Source: Nocardia shimofusensis NBRC 100134
Lineage (GTDB): Bacteria > Actinomycetota > Actinomycetes > Mycobacteriales > Mycobacteriaceae
DNA length: 64,000 nucleotides
NCBI RefSeq assembly: GCF_001613125.1
Contig: NZ_BDBT01000007.1
Location: forward strand, 1-64,000
Direction: 5' to 3'
This document shows positions 54,065 through 63,405 of the stretch, piece after piece (the stretch's first letter is position 1; each line of letters begins with the position of its first letter). The translations under genes were made by a program, and so were the position numbers. A model generated the notes under the pieces. The model made no database searches. It had not been told where the DNA came from and saw nothing but the letters and a program-made list of their open reading frames with translations.

Positions 54065-54078
54065 AGGACTTTCGCCCC
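54065..54078 (+). promoter_or_regulatory. DosR-like hypoxia box upstream of the hydrogenase operon
   Basis: AGGACTTTCGCCCC matches the core of the mycobacterial DosR consensus (GGGACTWWAGTCCC) at 11 of 14 positions, 72 nt before the operon start codon. Group 3b hydrogenase genes of Mycobacterium smegmatis are known to be DosR-controlled, so hypoxic induction is likely here. Confidence 0.6.
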
Positions 54079-54149
54079 TGCCGGTGCTCCCGGCGGGCTC
54101 GCCAGACTGGTGGCGGATCGATAGCTCCCTCCGACGAACCGAGGACAGC

Positions 54150-55343
54150 ATGATTCCTGGCGACAGCGAGATCATCGACCGCACCGGCTTGAACCGGCTG
54201 GTGGAGGTGCTCGCTGAGCTGGGATACCGGGTCATCGGGCCGCAACTCCGGGACGGGGCGATCGTCTTGGACGAGCTGGCCTCGGGTGCGCAACTGCCCG
54301 ACGGATGGGGCGTGGAGGCCGAACCCGGCCGGTATCGGGTGCGCCGTCGTGACGACCGAGCGGTCTTCGCGCATTCGGCCGGGCCGGGTTCCTGGAAGAC
54401 CTTCCTGCACCCGCCGCGCCGTAAGATCGCCGGCCTCACCGCCGACCTGGTCGACGAGCACGCGGCCGGTCCGGCCTACGAGCGAACAGCCGATCCGGCC
54501 TACGAGCGAACAACCGATCCGGCCGACGAGGCGCCGAAACCCTATGCGTTCCTGGGAGTGCGCGGATGCGATCTCACCGCGATCTCGGTCCTCGGCCGGG
54601 TACTCGACGGGGCGGCTCTCCCGGCCGCTCCCCCCGCCCGCCGCCGCGGCCTGTTCGTCGTCGCGGTGAACTGCACCGAGCCCGGCGGCGTGTGCTTCTG
54701 CGCGTCCATGGGCACCGGGCCGTCGGTGTCACCGGGCTACGACCTCGCCCTGACCGAGCAGGTGGACGAGGACGGGCACCGGTTCGTCGTCGATGTGGGC
54801 AGCGACGACGGCGCCCGCGTTCTCACCGAGGTCGCGCCGCGGGCCCCGGCGACTGCCGCGCAAGTCGACGCGGCACGCACGCAGGTCTCGGCGGCCGCGG
54901 ACCGCATGGGCCGCGCCATGCCCGAGATCGACCTGCGCGCGCTGCTGCGCGATTCCCGCGAGTCACCCCACTGGCAGGAGGTGGCGAGCCGCTGCCTGAC
55001 CTGCGGCAACTGCACGATGGTGTGTCCGACCTGCTTCTGCACCTCGGTCACCGACGTCACCGACGTGACCGGCGAGCACGCCGAACGCTGGGAACACTGG
55101 GCGTCGTGTTTCGAACTGGACTTCTCCTACCTGCACGGCGGCAGCGTGCGGCAGTCGGGCGAAAGCCGGTATCGGCAATGGATCACCCACAAGCTGAGCA
55201 CCTGGTACGACCAGTTCGGCACCTCGGGGTGCGTGGGATGCGGGCGGTGCATCGCGTGGTGCCCGGCCGCGATCGATCTGACCGAGGAAGTCGCCAGCCT
55301 CGCGGCACTGTCCGGCGAAGTCACCGACGATGCCCTCCGTTGA
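54150..55343 (+). CDS. hydB: Group 3b hydrogenase beta subunit (4Fe-4S electron-transfer)
   Basis: ATG 54150 with GAGGAC upstream gives 397 aa. Two Fe-S cluster motifs lie in the C-terminal third: CLTCGNCTMVCPTCFC and CVGCGRCIAWCP. PYAFLGVRGCDLTAI and CTEPGGVCFCASMGTGP are typical of the HydB-type subunit that relays electrons between the NAD(P)-binding and NiFe subunits. A 24-bp in-frame tandem duplication (54474-54497, 54498-54521) adds AYERTADP/AYERTTDP in a linker. Its stop overlaps the next gene by 14 nt. Confidence 0.85.
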   Translation: MIPGDSEIIDRTGLNRLVEVLAELGYRVIGPQLRDGAIVLDELASGAQLPDGWGVEAEPGRYRVRRRDDRAVFAHSAGPGSWKTFLHPPRRKIAGLTADLVDEHAAGPAYERTADPAYERTTDPADEAPKPYAFLGVRGCDLTAISVLGRVLDGAALPAAPPARRRGLFVVAVNCTEPGGVCFCASMGTGPSVSPGYDLALTEQVDEDGHRFVVDVGSDDGARVLTEVAPRAPATAAQVDAARTQVSAAADRMGRAMPEIDLRALLRDSRESPHWQEVASRCLTCGNCTMVCPTCFCTSVTDVTDVTGEHAERWEHWASCFELDFSYLHGGSVRQSGESRYRQWITHKLSTWYDQFGTSGCVGCGRCIAWCPAAIDLTEEVASLAALSGEVTDDALR

Positions 55344-55845
55344 CGAGCTGGCCGCCTTCCCCCGGCTGGCGTCGCTGAGCCGGGCGAACCTGGCGGTACT
55401 CGCCGCGATCGGGAGAGAGGTGTCCTTCCCGGCCGGGCAGCGAGTTCTCGTGGAGGGACAACCGGCCGACAGGTGCTGGCTGATCCGCACCGGACGGATA
55501 CTGCTGGACGCGCGGGTGCCCGGCCGGGGCGATGTGGTGATCCAATCCCTCGGTAGCGGCGACCTGCTGGGCTGGTCCTGGCTGGTGCCGCCGCAACAGT
55601 GGCATTTCGGCGCGCGGGCGGCCGAACGTGTCGAGGCCGTCGAATTCGACGCCGCCCGGCTGCTCGACGCCGCGCGCACGGACCCCGAATTCGGATTCGC
55701 CCTGACCTCGATGCTCTTCGCGGCGCTGCTGGATCGGCTGCAGGCCACGCGTGCCCGGCTGCTCGATCTCTACCGCAATCCCGGCGAGGACGACTTCTCC
55801 CCCGAGCACAGCCACCGAACCGGCCGGGAAGGAACCCGATCGTGA
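55330..55845 (+). CDS. cNMP-binding domain protein in the hydrogenase operon
   Basis: The 171-aa protein is one cyclic-nucleotide-binding beta-roll (VSFPAGQRVLVEGQPADRCW, then LGSGDLLGWSWLVPP) with a C-terminal helix but no HTH. It therefore does not bind DNA like Crp. It overlaps the genes on both sides (14 and 4 nt), so it is made with the enzyme. It may tune assembly or activity in response to a nucleotide. The phosphate-binding cassette looks incomplete, so cNMP binding is uncertain. Confidence 0.75.
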   Translation: MPSVDELAAFPRLASLSRANLAVLAAIGREVSFPAGQRVLVEGQPADRCWLIRTGRILLDARVPGRGDVVIQSLGSGDLLGWSWLVPPQQWHFGARAAERVEAVEFDAARLLDAARTDPEFGFALTSMLFAALLDRLQATRARLLDLYRNPGEDDFSPEHSHRTGREGTRS

Positions 55846-56666
55846 GCGCCGAGACCATGCTCAGGTACCGGGTCACCGGCCGCGCGCCGCAGACAGCCGA
55901 CACCACCACACTGGTGCTCGAGCCCCTCGAGCGCGCCGCGCCGCGATTCCGAGCCGGCCAGTTCATGATGCTCTACAGCTTCGGGGTGGGCGAAGTCGCG
56001 ATCTCGATCAGCGGAAACCCCGCCGTCGATGGCACGATTCTGGAACACACCATTCGCGCTGTCGGTGCGGTGAGCCGTGCCCTGGCCGATACGCCGATCG
56101 GCGGTGTGATCGGTGTGCGCGGCCCCTTCGGCATCGGGTGGGATGTGGAATCGGCGACGGGTCGCGATCTGGTGATCATCGGCGGCGGAGTCGGCCTTGC
56201 TCCGTTGCGCTCGGTGGTGCTCGCTGTGCTCGCGGCCCGCGACGCCTATCGCCGCGTCATCGTGCTCACCGGCGCCAGGACCCCGGCCGACATCCTCTTC
56301 CGGCGCGACCAGGACCGTTGGGAATTCGCCGAACACATCGAATTGCACCGCACCGTCGACCATCCCACCTCGGACTGGACCGGGTCGGTGGGGTTCGTCA
56401 CCGACCCGATCGACCAGCTGGAACTGGATCCGGGCAACAGCACGGCGTTCCTGTGCGGGCCGGAGCCGATGATGCGCTTCTGCGCACAGGCGTTGCTGCG
56501 CCGGGGAGTCGCCGCGACCGACATCCGGGTCTCCGTGGAGCGTAACATGCAGTGCGGTATCGGTCGTTGTGGTCACTGCCAGCTCGGCCCTCTGCTGCTC
56601 TGCCGAGACGGCCCGGTCGTCGACTACGGCGTGGCCGGTCCCCTGCTGGCCGCACGGGAGCTGTGA
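55842..56666 (+). CDS. hydG: Group 3b hydrogenase gamma subunit (FAD/NAD(P)-binding)
   Basis: GTG 55842 overlaps the previous stop (GTGA) and has GGGAAGGAAC upstream. The 274-aa protein is a ferredoxin-NADP reductase-like module: [20 protein letters not shown] for [19 protein letters not shown] for NAD(P), and a C-terminal 2Fe-2S set CGIGRCGHC plus a later LLLCRDG. It exchanges electrons with NAD(P)H in the cytoplasm. Confidence 0.85.
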   Translation: MSAETMLRYRVTGRAPQTADTTTLVLEPLERAAPRFRAGQFMMLYSFGVGEVAISISGNPAVDGTILEHTIRAVGAVSRALADTPIGGVIGVRGPFGIGWDVESATGRDLVIIGGGVGLAPLRSVVLAVLAARDAYRRVIVLTGARTPADILFRRDQDRWEFAEHIELHRTVDHPTSDWTGSVGFVTDPIDQLELDPGNSTAFLCGPEPMMRFCAQALLRRGVAATDIRVSVERNMQCGIGRCGHCQLGPLLLCRDGPVVDYGVAGPLLAAREL

Positions 56667-57439
56667 TGTCCACCCCGACACTGGCGGTGTGGAAGTTCAC
56701 CTCCTGCGACGGCTGCCAGCTGACTCTCCTCGACTGTGAGGACGAGTTGCTGGCCCTGGCCGGCCGGATCCGGATCGCCCATTTTCTGGAGGCCTCCAGT
56801 GCGGTGGAGCCCGGACCCTACGACGTGTCGCTGGTGGAAGGCTCGGTCACCACACCGAAGGAGCGGCATCGGATCGTGGAGATCCGCAGGCAGTCCCGGC
56901 GACTGGTCGCGATCGGGGCGTGCGCCACGCACGGGGGGATACAGGCATTGCGCAACTTCGCCGACATCACCGAATTCACTTCCGTGGTCTACGCCGACCC
57001 GCAATACATCTCCACGCTCGCCACCTCCACCGCAATCTCCGAGCACGTCCCGGTGGACTTCGAGCTGCGCGGCTGCCCGATCGACCGTCGTCAGCTGCTG
57101 GACACCCTGACCGCCCTGCTCGCCGGTCGCGAGCCCGACATCCCGAACACCAGCGTGTGCACCGAATGCAAACGACGCGGAACCACCTGCATCATGGTCG
57201 CCGACGGAATTCCCTGTCTCGGCCCCGTCACCCAGGCCGGATGCGGCGCCCTGTGCCCGGCCTACCACCGCGGCTGCTACGGCTGCTTCGGGCCGATGGC
57301 GAAGCCGAACGTGCGCGCCCTGCTGCCCATTCTGCGCGTCAACGGCATGACGCCGGGCGAGATCGACCGGGTATTCACCACTTTCGCGGCTGCCGAGCCG
57401 GACTTCGCGGAAAGGGACCACGATGAGCCACCGGAGTAG
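56666..57439 (+). CDS. hydD: Group 3b hydrogenase small (delta) subunit
   Basis: ATG 56666 overlaps the previous stop by 1 nt (TGATG). The 257-aa protein has the proximal-cluster motif [14 protein letters not shown] (Cys14, Cys17), [18 protein letters not shown], and C-terminal cysteines (GYCG-type CYGCFGPM) for further Fe-S clusters. There is no Tat leader, consistent with a cytoplasmic group 3b enzyme. It is equivalent to mycobacterial HyhS. Confidence 0.88.
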   Translation: MSTPTLAVWKFTSCDGCQLTLLDCEDELLALAGRIRIAHFLEASSAVEPGPYDVSLVEGSVTTPKERHRIVEIRRQSRRLVAIGACATHGGIQALRNFADITEFTSVVYADPQYISTLATSTAISEHVPVDFELRGCPIDRRQLLDTLTALLAGREPDIPNTSVCTECKRRGTTCIMVADGIPCLGPVTQAGCGALCPAYHRGCYGCFGPMAKPNVRALLPILRVNGMTPGEIDRVFTTFAAAEPDFAERDHDEPPE

Positions 57440-58715
57440 GCAGCTGAAGGTCAGCTCGCTGGCGCGAGTGGAAGGCGAAGGCGCCCTTCGGATCACCGTC
57501 GACGGCACGACGGTCGAGCGCGCCGAACTGAACATCTACGAGCCGCCGCGCTTCTTCGAGGCCTTCCTGCGAGGTCGCGCCTACACCGAGCCACCGGACA
57601 TCACCTCACGCATCTGCGGCATCTGCCCGGTGGCGTACCAGGTCAGCGCTTGCAACGCCATCGAGCAGGCGTGCGGGATCACACTGGATCCACCGCTGGC
57701 CGACCTGCGCAGGCTGCTGTACTGCGGCGAGTGGATATCGAGCCATTCACTGCACATCCATCTGCTGCACATCCCGGACTTCTACGGCTATCCCGACGCG
57801 ATCGCTCTCGCCGCGCGGCATCGCGACCTCGTCGAGCAGGGCCTGGCGGTGAAGAAGGCGGGCAACAGCCTGATGGAACTCCTCGGCGGCCGGGCGATCC
57901 ATCCCATCAACGTGCGGGTCGGCGGGTTCTATGCCGTTCCGGCGCGCGCCGAGCTGACCTCGCTCGCCGAACAGTTACGCCGCGCGCTCGACGACGCGAT
58001 CGATACCGCACGCCGAGTCGCCGGCTTCGAATTCCCCGACGTGGAACTCGATCACCCGATGCTCGCCGCCGCCGAACCGCACCGATACGCCATCGAATCC
58101 GGGGACGTGCGCACCAGCACCGGACTCCGGTTCCCGGCAACGGAATTCCCGGCACATGTGGTCGAACGGCAGGTGCCGCATTCCACCGCGCTGCACGCGC
58201 TGCTCGACGGTGCGCCCTACCTCACCGGCCCGTTGGCCCGCTACACGCTGAACTCCCGGCAGCTCTCACCACTGGCCCGACAGATCGCCGCCGACATCGG
58301 TCTCGGTGACGAGTGCCGGAACCCGTTCCGCAGCATCCTGGTTCGCGCTGTCGAAGTCGTCTACGCCCTCGACGAGGCCCTGCGATTGATCGCGGGCTAC
58401 GTCGTCCCGCCGCGTCCGGCGGTGCCCGCACCGCCGCGCGCCGGGGTCGGCCACGGCGTCAGTGAAGCGCCGCGGGGTCTGCTCTACCACCGTTACGGGA
58501 TCGGCCCCGACGGCATCGTCGGCTCCGCGACGATCATTCCGCCGACATCGCAGAACCAGGCCGTGATCGAAGACGACTTGCGCAGGGCCGTCGCGGCCGG
58601 CCTGGACCTCGACGACGCCGCGCTCACCGCCCTGTGCGAACGCACGATCCGCAACTACGACCCCTGCATCTCCTGCTCGGCGCACTTCCTCGAGCTACAG
58701 ATGACGCGCCGATGA
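57423..58715 (+). CDS. hydA: Group 3b NiFe hydrogenase large (alpha) subunit
   Basis: The 430-aa catalytic subunit has both NiFe-ligating motifs: [12 protein letters not shown] (Cys65, Cys68) and DPCISCSAH (Cys415, Cys418). Residues after His421 (FLELQMTRR) form the C-terminal peptide normally removed by the maturation protease encoded next. ATG 57423 overlaps the small-subunit gene by 17 nt. With the small subunit it interconverts H2 and protons plus electrons. It is equivalent to mycobacterial HyhL. No hypA-F accessory genes are in the window. Confidence 0.9.
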   Translation: MSHRSRQLKVSSLARVEGEGALRITVDGTTVERAELNIYEPPRFFEAFLRGRAYTEPPDITSRICGICPVAYQVSACNAIEQACGITLDPPLADLRRLLYCGEWISSHSLHIHLLHIPDFYGYPDAIALAARHRDLVEQGLAVKKAGNSLMELLGGRAIHPINVRVGGFYAVPARAELTSLAEQLRRALDDAIDTARRVAGFEFPDVELDHPMLAAAEPHRYAIESGDVRTSTGLRFPATEFPAHVVERQVPHSTALHALLDGAPYLTGPLARYTLNSRQLSPLARQIAADIGLGDECRNPFRSILVRAVEVVYALDEALRLIAGYVVPPRPAVPAPPRAGVGHGVSEAPRGLLYHRYGIGPDGIVGSATIIPPTSQNQAVIEDDLRRAVAAGLDLDDAALTALCERTIRNYDPCISCSAHFLELQMTRR

Positions 58716-59182
58716 TCCGGCAACGCGCCGCCGTCGTCGCCGTGGGCAACGAGTACCGCAGCGACGACGGCATCGGCCCGAACGTGGCGCGCGAGATAGC
58801 CGAACTCGATCTGCCCGGTGTCGTGGTGTCGGTGTGCGACGGTGAACCCGCCGGTCTGCTGGACGCCTGGACCGACGCCGATCTCGCCGTCGTCATCGAC
58901 GCGGTGCTGTGCGAGCCCTCCACGCCGGGCCGGATCTGGCGCACCACCGTCGACGCGCTGCCCGAGGGCACCTATCCCACGAGCTCGCACGCACTGGGCA
59001 TCCCGGACGCGCTGCTGCTGGGACGCGCCCTCGACCGTGTGCCGCGCGAACTCGTCGTCCTCGCCGTCGAAGCGGCATCCCTGGACCTGGGCGTCGGGCT
59101 GTCCGCCCCGGTCGCCGCCGCTGTCCCGCAGGCGGTTCGGATGGTGCTCACCGAATTGCGTCGCCTCGACCGACCGGCATGA
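58712..59182 (+). CDS. NiFe hydrogenase maturation protease
   Basis: ATG 58712 overlaps the large-subunit stop (ATGA). The 156-aa protein has the HyaD/HycI-family opening VVAVGNEYRSDDGIGPNVA with its nickel-sensing acidic residue, VVIDAV, and SSHALGIPDALLLG with the conserved His. It removes the C-terminal peptide of the large subunit after nickel insertion. It is the last gene of the operon. Confidence 0.85.
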   Translation: MIRQRAAVVAVGNEYRSDDGIGPNVAREIAELDLPGVVVSVCDGEPAGLLDAWTDADLAVVIDAVLCEPSTPGRIWRTTVDALPEGTYPTSSHALGIPDALLLGRALDRVPRELVVLAVEAASLDLGVGLSAPVAAAVPQAVRMVLTELRRLDRPA

Positions 59183-59201
59183 GCGAATCGGCGATGTCGG
59201 A

Positions 59202-59255
59202 CCCTGTGAGGCCCGCGCCGACCACGATGACATCGGGTGCGAATGTACCGGTCAG
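59202..59255 (-). pseudogene. Truncated start of an FAD-dependent oxidoreductase
   Basis: Directly after the TetR stop the minus strand reads LTGTFAPDVIVVGAGLTG, a textbook FAD-binding N-terminus (KSDD/fumarate-reductase style). It then runs into antisense of the hydrogenase protease gene. Only about 18 codons remain, marking a rearrangement junction near 59200. Confidence 0.5.
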
Positions 59256-59875
59256 GAACGGATCTCCCTGGTGTGGTGCTCGACGAGCAGGACGAACAAG
59301 TCGGCCCGACGGGCTCGCGCGGCGTCGGTGTCGGAGTCGATGAGGCATTGCACGCTCGTGCCGTCGTGCACGGCGACCAATGCGGGACCGAACCGCGCGG
59401 CGTCGATGACTTCGCGCCCCAATTGAGCGACAAGCTGCTCGAGCAGGGGCATCAGCGTCGCGAGGATGGCCTCCTCGCGCGCGGCGACCACCCGCTTGAG
59501 CGCCGGGTTGCGCAGGGAATGGGCGGTGAATTCGGCCGTGAGGCGGTACCACTTGTCGTCGACGGGAATCGTCTCGAGCACCTGTTCGACGATGTCGCGG
59601 ATCGAATCGACCCGCGAGTGCACGCGACCGGCCAGCAGTGCTTCGACGTCGGCGAGCATCTGCGCCGAGCGCTGTTCCCACACCGCCAGGAACAGCTCGT
59701 CCAACGCCGCGAAGTTGGAGTAGAAGGCCCCCTTGGTGAACCCGGCTCGTTCGCACACCTGATCCACCGTGCTGCTGCCGAAGCCGCGCTCGGCGAAGAC
59801 CTCGAGCGCGGCGTCGATCAGTCGCCGACGGGTCTCTCGGCGGCGGCGACTGATCGGTGGGGTCATCTCGGCCAT
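59252..59875 (-). CDS. TetR-family regulator
   Basis: The 207-aa protein has a TetR HTH (LIDAALEVFAERGFGSSTVD, then AGFTKGAFYSNFAALDELF). It is divergent from nothing obvious and ends against the truncated FAD enzyme start, its likely original partner. An AT-rich promoter with the palindromic words AATACTCTAGGTATTC lies at 59878-59893. Confidence 0.8.
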   Translation of the reverse strand: MAEMTPPISRRRRETRRRLIDAALEVFAERGFGSSTVDQVCERAGFTKGAFYSNFAALDELFLAVWEQRSAQMLADVEALLAGRVHSRVDSIRDIVEQVLETIPVDDKWYRLTAEFTAHSLRNPALKRVVAAREEAILATLMPLLEQLVAQLGREVIDAARFGPALVAVHDGTSVQCLIDSDTDAARARRADLFVLLVEHHTREIRS

Positions 59876-59960
59876 GGGAATACTCTAGGTATTCGGTACT
59901 TTCGAATATCACATGGTTCCCCGCTCCCACCGGCGGGCTACCGGCCGCTGCGGGCCCGTG

Positions 59961-62006
59961 TCACCAGCGTGGATTTCCGCCGACCGGAATGTTGACGTAG
60001 CTCGGCGCCTGCGGGTCGAGCTGGAGGTGTTGAGGCGCGAGCTCGCTGTCGACCAGAGTCGGCCCGGACGGAACAGCACGGGGGAAGTTGCTCGCGAACA
60101 CGTCGATGCGCAACCGGTGCCCCGGCTTCAGAATCGCATCGGTGGCACGCATGCTGATGTCGAGCGCGGTCGGCTGACCGGGCACGACCGGGAGGCGGTC
60201 TTCGATCGCGAGCGTCGGGTACGGGTCGGTGTAATCGCCGTTGGCGGATCGGGTCGACTTGCCTTCATCGATCATGCGTATCGAGGAGACGAGCTGACCT
60301 GAGGTGATCGCCGTCGACGTGCCGTCAGGGGCGACATCGTTCACCGTGGCGGTCCAGAATCCGTCGGTCGTGTCGTGAACCGTGTTCAGATGCAGCGCGA
60401 TCGGACCCGAGATCGTCGTCGGCGCATCGACCGGCGGACTGGTGAAAGTCAGCGCGCTGGTTTCGGCCACCCTGCTGTCTTTGGCACAGATATCGAACAC
60501 CGAGGTGATGCCGGCAGTGATCTGCGCCGAGTCCCGCGAGCACACCGTGGCAAGCCCCGGGGTGACGGTGAGTCGCCTGCTCTCCGTGGGCGGCTCGGCG
60601 GTCAAGCTGCCGTCGTGGGCGACGGGGAAGCTGGTCGTACCGCTCGGCGCTGCGGAAAGGTAGAGGCGCCGATGGACGGCATCGGGTCGAGGGAAGGTGT
60701 CGACACTGGTCCAGCCTCCGCCTTGCTGGAACAAGGTGATGGGGTCGTATCGGTCGATACCGTTGTCGATGCCCTTGAGCCACCTGTCGAACCACGCGCG
60801 TTGCAGGACATCGAGGCGGGGTGGTGTACCGGGCTCGCCGTGACGTCCGAGCGGAGTGATGTGGTAGCCGTTGCCCATCATCAACTTCTTCTTGTCCGAG
60901 GACAGCGGAATCTGCTCGAACGCCTTGATCTCGGAGTAGGCGAACAGATCGAACCAGCTGCCCACCATGAAGGTCGGCACCTCGACGTTGTCGACGCCGC
61001 TGCCCAGCCAGGCTTTGTGTCTGTCGCTGCTCGACTGCCAGACGTTCTGCGTGGACGCAGGCATCAATTCCCATGTGGCACTGAAGAAGTAGCCGATCAG
61101 GGCATCCGCCATGGTGAAGGGGCTGCTCACGCGATCCTCGAGCCATTTCCAGTCGAACGACCCGGTCAGCATCGATACGATGTCGGGCAACGCCTTCGTC
61201 GTATTGACGAAGGTGATCCAGGGGACGAGGAAGCCCACGCCGAACCCGCCACCGGTGTTGATGATGTCATGGGACAGATCATTGCCCGCGTCGACCGGGA
61301 AGATCGCTTTCAGCGCCTTCGCCCCTTTCTGGGCGGCGTGCAGCTGGTTGATCGCACAGTACGACGCGCCGGTCATGCCGACATCGCCGGTCGACCACGG
61401 CTGACTTCCCGCCCAGTCGACGATCTCGGCGGCATCGAGTTGCTCACGTTCGCCGAGCACATCCCACACCCCCTGGGAGAACCCTGTACCCCGCGCGTCC
61501 ACCACCGCGACCGAGTAGCCGCTCTGGATCAGCTTGCGGTCGACGCCGGCGAAGATGCGCCCGACACCTGCGGGGATGTTCTGGGCCATATCCGACAGCC
61601 CGCCCATCCCGACCGCCGAGAAGTCGGCCAGCTTCAGCAACCGGTTGAGAGCGTCGTAGAGGGCCGGCGTCGCGATCGCGGAGTCGATCAGCATCTGAAA
61701 CAGCTTGGTGTAAGGCGTGATGTTGACGATCGTGGGCGTCTTCTCGGCGATCGGCCCACGCGCATCCGCAGGGTGGTAGACGTTCGCCTTCAACACGGTG
61801 CCGTCACTCATGGTGAGCGGTACATCCCACTCGATGTGCACATCGGGGTACTTCGGTGGTGCTTCGTAGTCGGACAGCCAGCGGGCGCCGTCGGCGCCGC
61901 CGTCCGGGGCCGCGGCGGCCGGCATCCATGTCGGCGCGACGACCATCGTCGCAAACAGCGTGACGATCGATACCGCCAACGACCGACGCCGAAGGGTCCT
62001 CTTCAT
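59961..62006 (-). CDS. Secreted CocE/NonD-type hydrolase (peptidase S15 family)
   Basis: The 681-aa protein has a signal peptide (LAVSIVTLFATMVV, then PAAAA). The alpha/beta core contains VAVVDARGTGFSQG and the nucleophile in VGMTGASYCAINQ. A helical cap follows, then HITPLGRHGEPGT with the His, and a C-terminal jelly-roll (about residues 470-681) as in X-Pro dipeptidyl-peptidase and cocaine-esterase enzymes. It is likely an extracellular esterase or peptidase. Confidence 0.8.
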   Translation of the reverse strand: MKRTLRRRSLAVSIVTLFATMVVAPTWMPAAAAPDGGADGARWLSDYEAPPKYPDVHIEWDVPLTMSDGTVLKANVYHPADARGPIAEKTPTIVNITPYTKLFQMLIDSAIATPALYDALNRLLKLADFSAVGMGGLSDMAQNIPAGVGRIFAGVDRKLIQSGYSVAVVDARGTGFSQGVWDVLGEREQLDAAEIVDWAGSQPWSTGDVGMTGASYCAINQLHAAQKGAKALKAIFPVDAGNDLSHDIINTGGGFGVGFLVPWITFVNTTKALPDIVSMLTGSFDWKWLEDRVSSPFTMADALIGYFFSATWELMPASTQNVWQSSSDRHKAWLGSGVDNVEVPTFMVGSWFDLFAYSEIKAFEQIPLSSDKKKLMMGNGYHITPLGRHGEPGTPPRLDVLQRAWFDRWLKGIDNGIDRYDPITLFQQGGGWTSVDTFPRPDAVHRRLYLSAAPSGTTSFPVAHDGSLTAEPPTESRRLTVTPGLATVCSRDSAQITAGITSVFDICAKDSRVAETSALTFTSPPVDAPTTISGPIALHLNTVHDTTDGFWTATVNDVAPDGTSTAITSGQLVSSIRMIDEGKSTRSANGDYTDPYPTLAIEDRLPVVPGQPTALDISMRATDAILKPGHRLRIDVFASNFPRAVPSGPTLVDSELAPQHLQLDPQAPSYVNIPVGGNPRW

Positions 62007-62160
62007 TCATCTCCCCGATCGGGTATCGCACATTCGTCAGCGAATGCGACCTCGGCCACCATACCCAACGGATACGATTTGGTATCCAAATGGGGGCAGG
62101 ATCAACGGCGAACTGCCCCGAGGGCCGGTGCCCGTTTCCGATAGCTGTCAGGATGCTTCC

Positions 62161-63273
62161 GTGTCAGAGTTCTCGCACAGTCCGTGCCCCCTCACCCGGC
62201 GCCCCCTCACCCGGCGCACACTTCTCGGCGCCGCGATCGGCGCCGGTCTCGTCGCAACAGCGGGGAGGTCCGTCGCAGATCCGGACGAGCGCATGATCGC
62301 CGCGCGCACCCGCTTCTTCGGCGCGGCCAACGTCGACCCGGTGACCGGCGCGGTGCGCAGCGATCGGGCGATCCTGTCCTGGTTCGGATGCACGAGTTTC
62401 GCCGCGGCGCTGGGTGGGACCGTTGTCCTGCTCGATGCCTGGGTTCCCCGGGGCGCCCACAGTGGATACGTCCCGACCACCGTGGCACAGGTAGGCGAGC
62501 TGCGCCCCGAAGCGATCTTCATCGGGCACGGGCACTTCGACCACGCAGCTGACGCGGGCGCTCTGGCACAGGCCTCCGGCGCGGTGCTGTTCGGCACGGC
62601 CGAGCACTGTTCCCAGGCGCAGCGCCAGGTCGAGGCGTCGACCTTGCGCACTGTGACCTTCGGTGACGCGCGGTCGGCACTCGGCGAGACCTATCGCCAT
62701 ACGGTCGGATCGGTCGAGGTGACGGCCGTCCGGCATGTGCACTCGGGACCGAAACCCCCGGACCGCAGCGCCGACGGTTCCGCGCCGTTCTTCCCTGTGC
62801 CGGACATTCGTGACTCGATCGCGAACCCGCCGCAGCTGTGTGATCTCATCGCACTCGGGTCCGCGCTGTCCGACCAGGAAGGCGGCAGCCTGCTCTATCA
62901 ATTCCGGGTGGGTGGATTCACCCTCACCTGGAACGACTCCGCCGGACCACTCGCGGAAGCCGGACCGCAGGTGTATGACGTGCTGAGGGCGCTGCCCGCC
63001 AGCGATGTGCACCTCGGTGCCATCCAGGGTTTCAACCAGCCGCTCAACGGTCTGCGCGACATCCGCCAGTACATCGAGGCGATCAGGCCCGCGGTGTTCG
63101 TGCCCAGCCATCACGACAACTGGCTTCCGGGCTTCACCGCGCGTGGTGACACCTATCAGGCCACATTGCACGGCGAACTGGAACGCATCCCCGCCGAGCG
63201 GCGCCCGACATTGCGTTTCCTCTCCGATCCCGGTGACTACATCCGACCGGATGCCCTGACGTTCACTCTCTGA
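62161..63273 (+). CDS. Tat-exported MBL-fold hydrolase
   Basis: GTG 62161 with AGGATG upstream gives 370 aa. The N-terminus LTRRTLLGAAIGAGLVATAG fits a Tat signal. The metallo-beta-lactamase fold motif FIGHGHFDHAAD supplies the metal ligands, with later VTAVRHVHSG and VPSHHDNWLPG. It is a probable extracytoplasmic hydrolase. A 15-bp exact duplication (62186-62200, 62201-62215) doubles PLTRR next to the Tat motif. Confidence 0.8.
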   Translation: MSEFSHSPCPLTRRPLTRRTLLGAAIGAGLVATAGRSVADPDERMIAARTRFFGAANVDPVTGAVRSDRAILSWFGCTSFAAALGGTVVLLDAWVPRGAHSGYVPTTVAQVGELRPEAIFIGHGHFDHAADAGALAQASGAVLFGTAEHCSQAQRQVEASTLRTVTFGDARSALGETYRHTVGSVEVTAVRHVHSGPKPPDRSADGSAPFFPVPDIRDSIANPPQLCDLIALGSALSDQEGGSLLYQFRVGGFTLTWNDSAGPLAEAGPQVYDVLRALPASDVHLGAIQGFNQPLNGLRDIRQYIEAIRPAVFVPSHHDNWLPGFTARGDTYQATLHGELERIPAERRPTLRFLSDPGDYIRPDALTFTL

Positions 63274-63405
63274 GCGACAGGCCCGGCTTCAGGTCGGGGG
63301 CGACGAAACGTGGTGGCGTGGAGCCCGGCCGGAGTAGCCTTCTGTCCAGGTGCGCCGGGAAGTCTGGTCGGCAATGCGTATTCGTCGACTTGGAAAGGCT
63401 TTCCG

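Noticed and set aside
60375-62144. 589-aa plus-strand frame opposite the S15-type hydrolase
   Set aside because: Antisense artefact; the minus-strand gene has a signal peptide and catalytic motifs.
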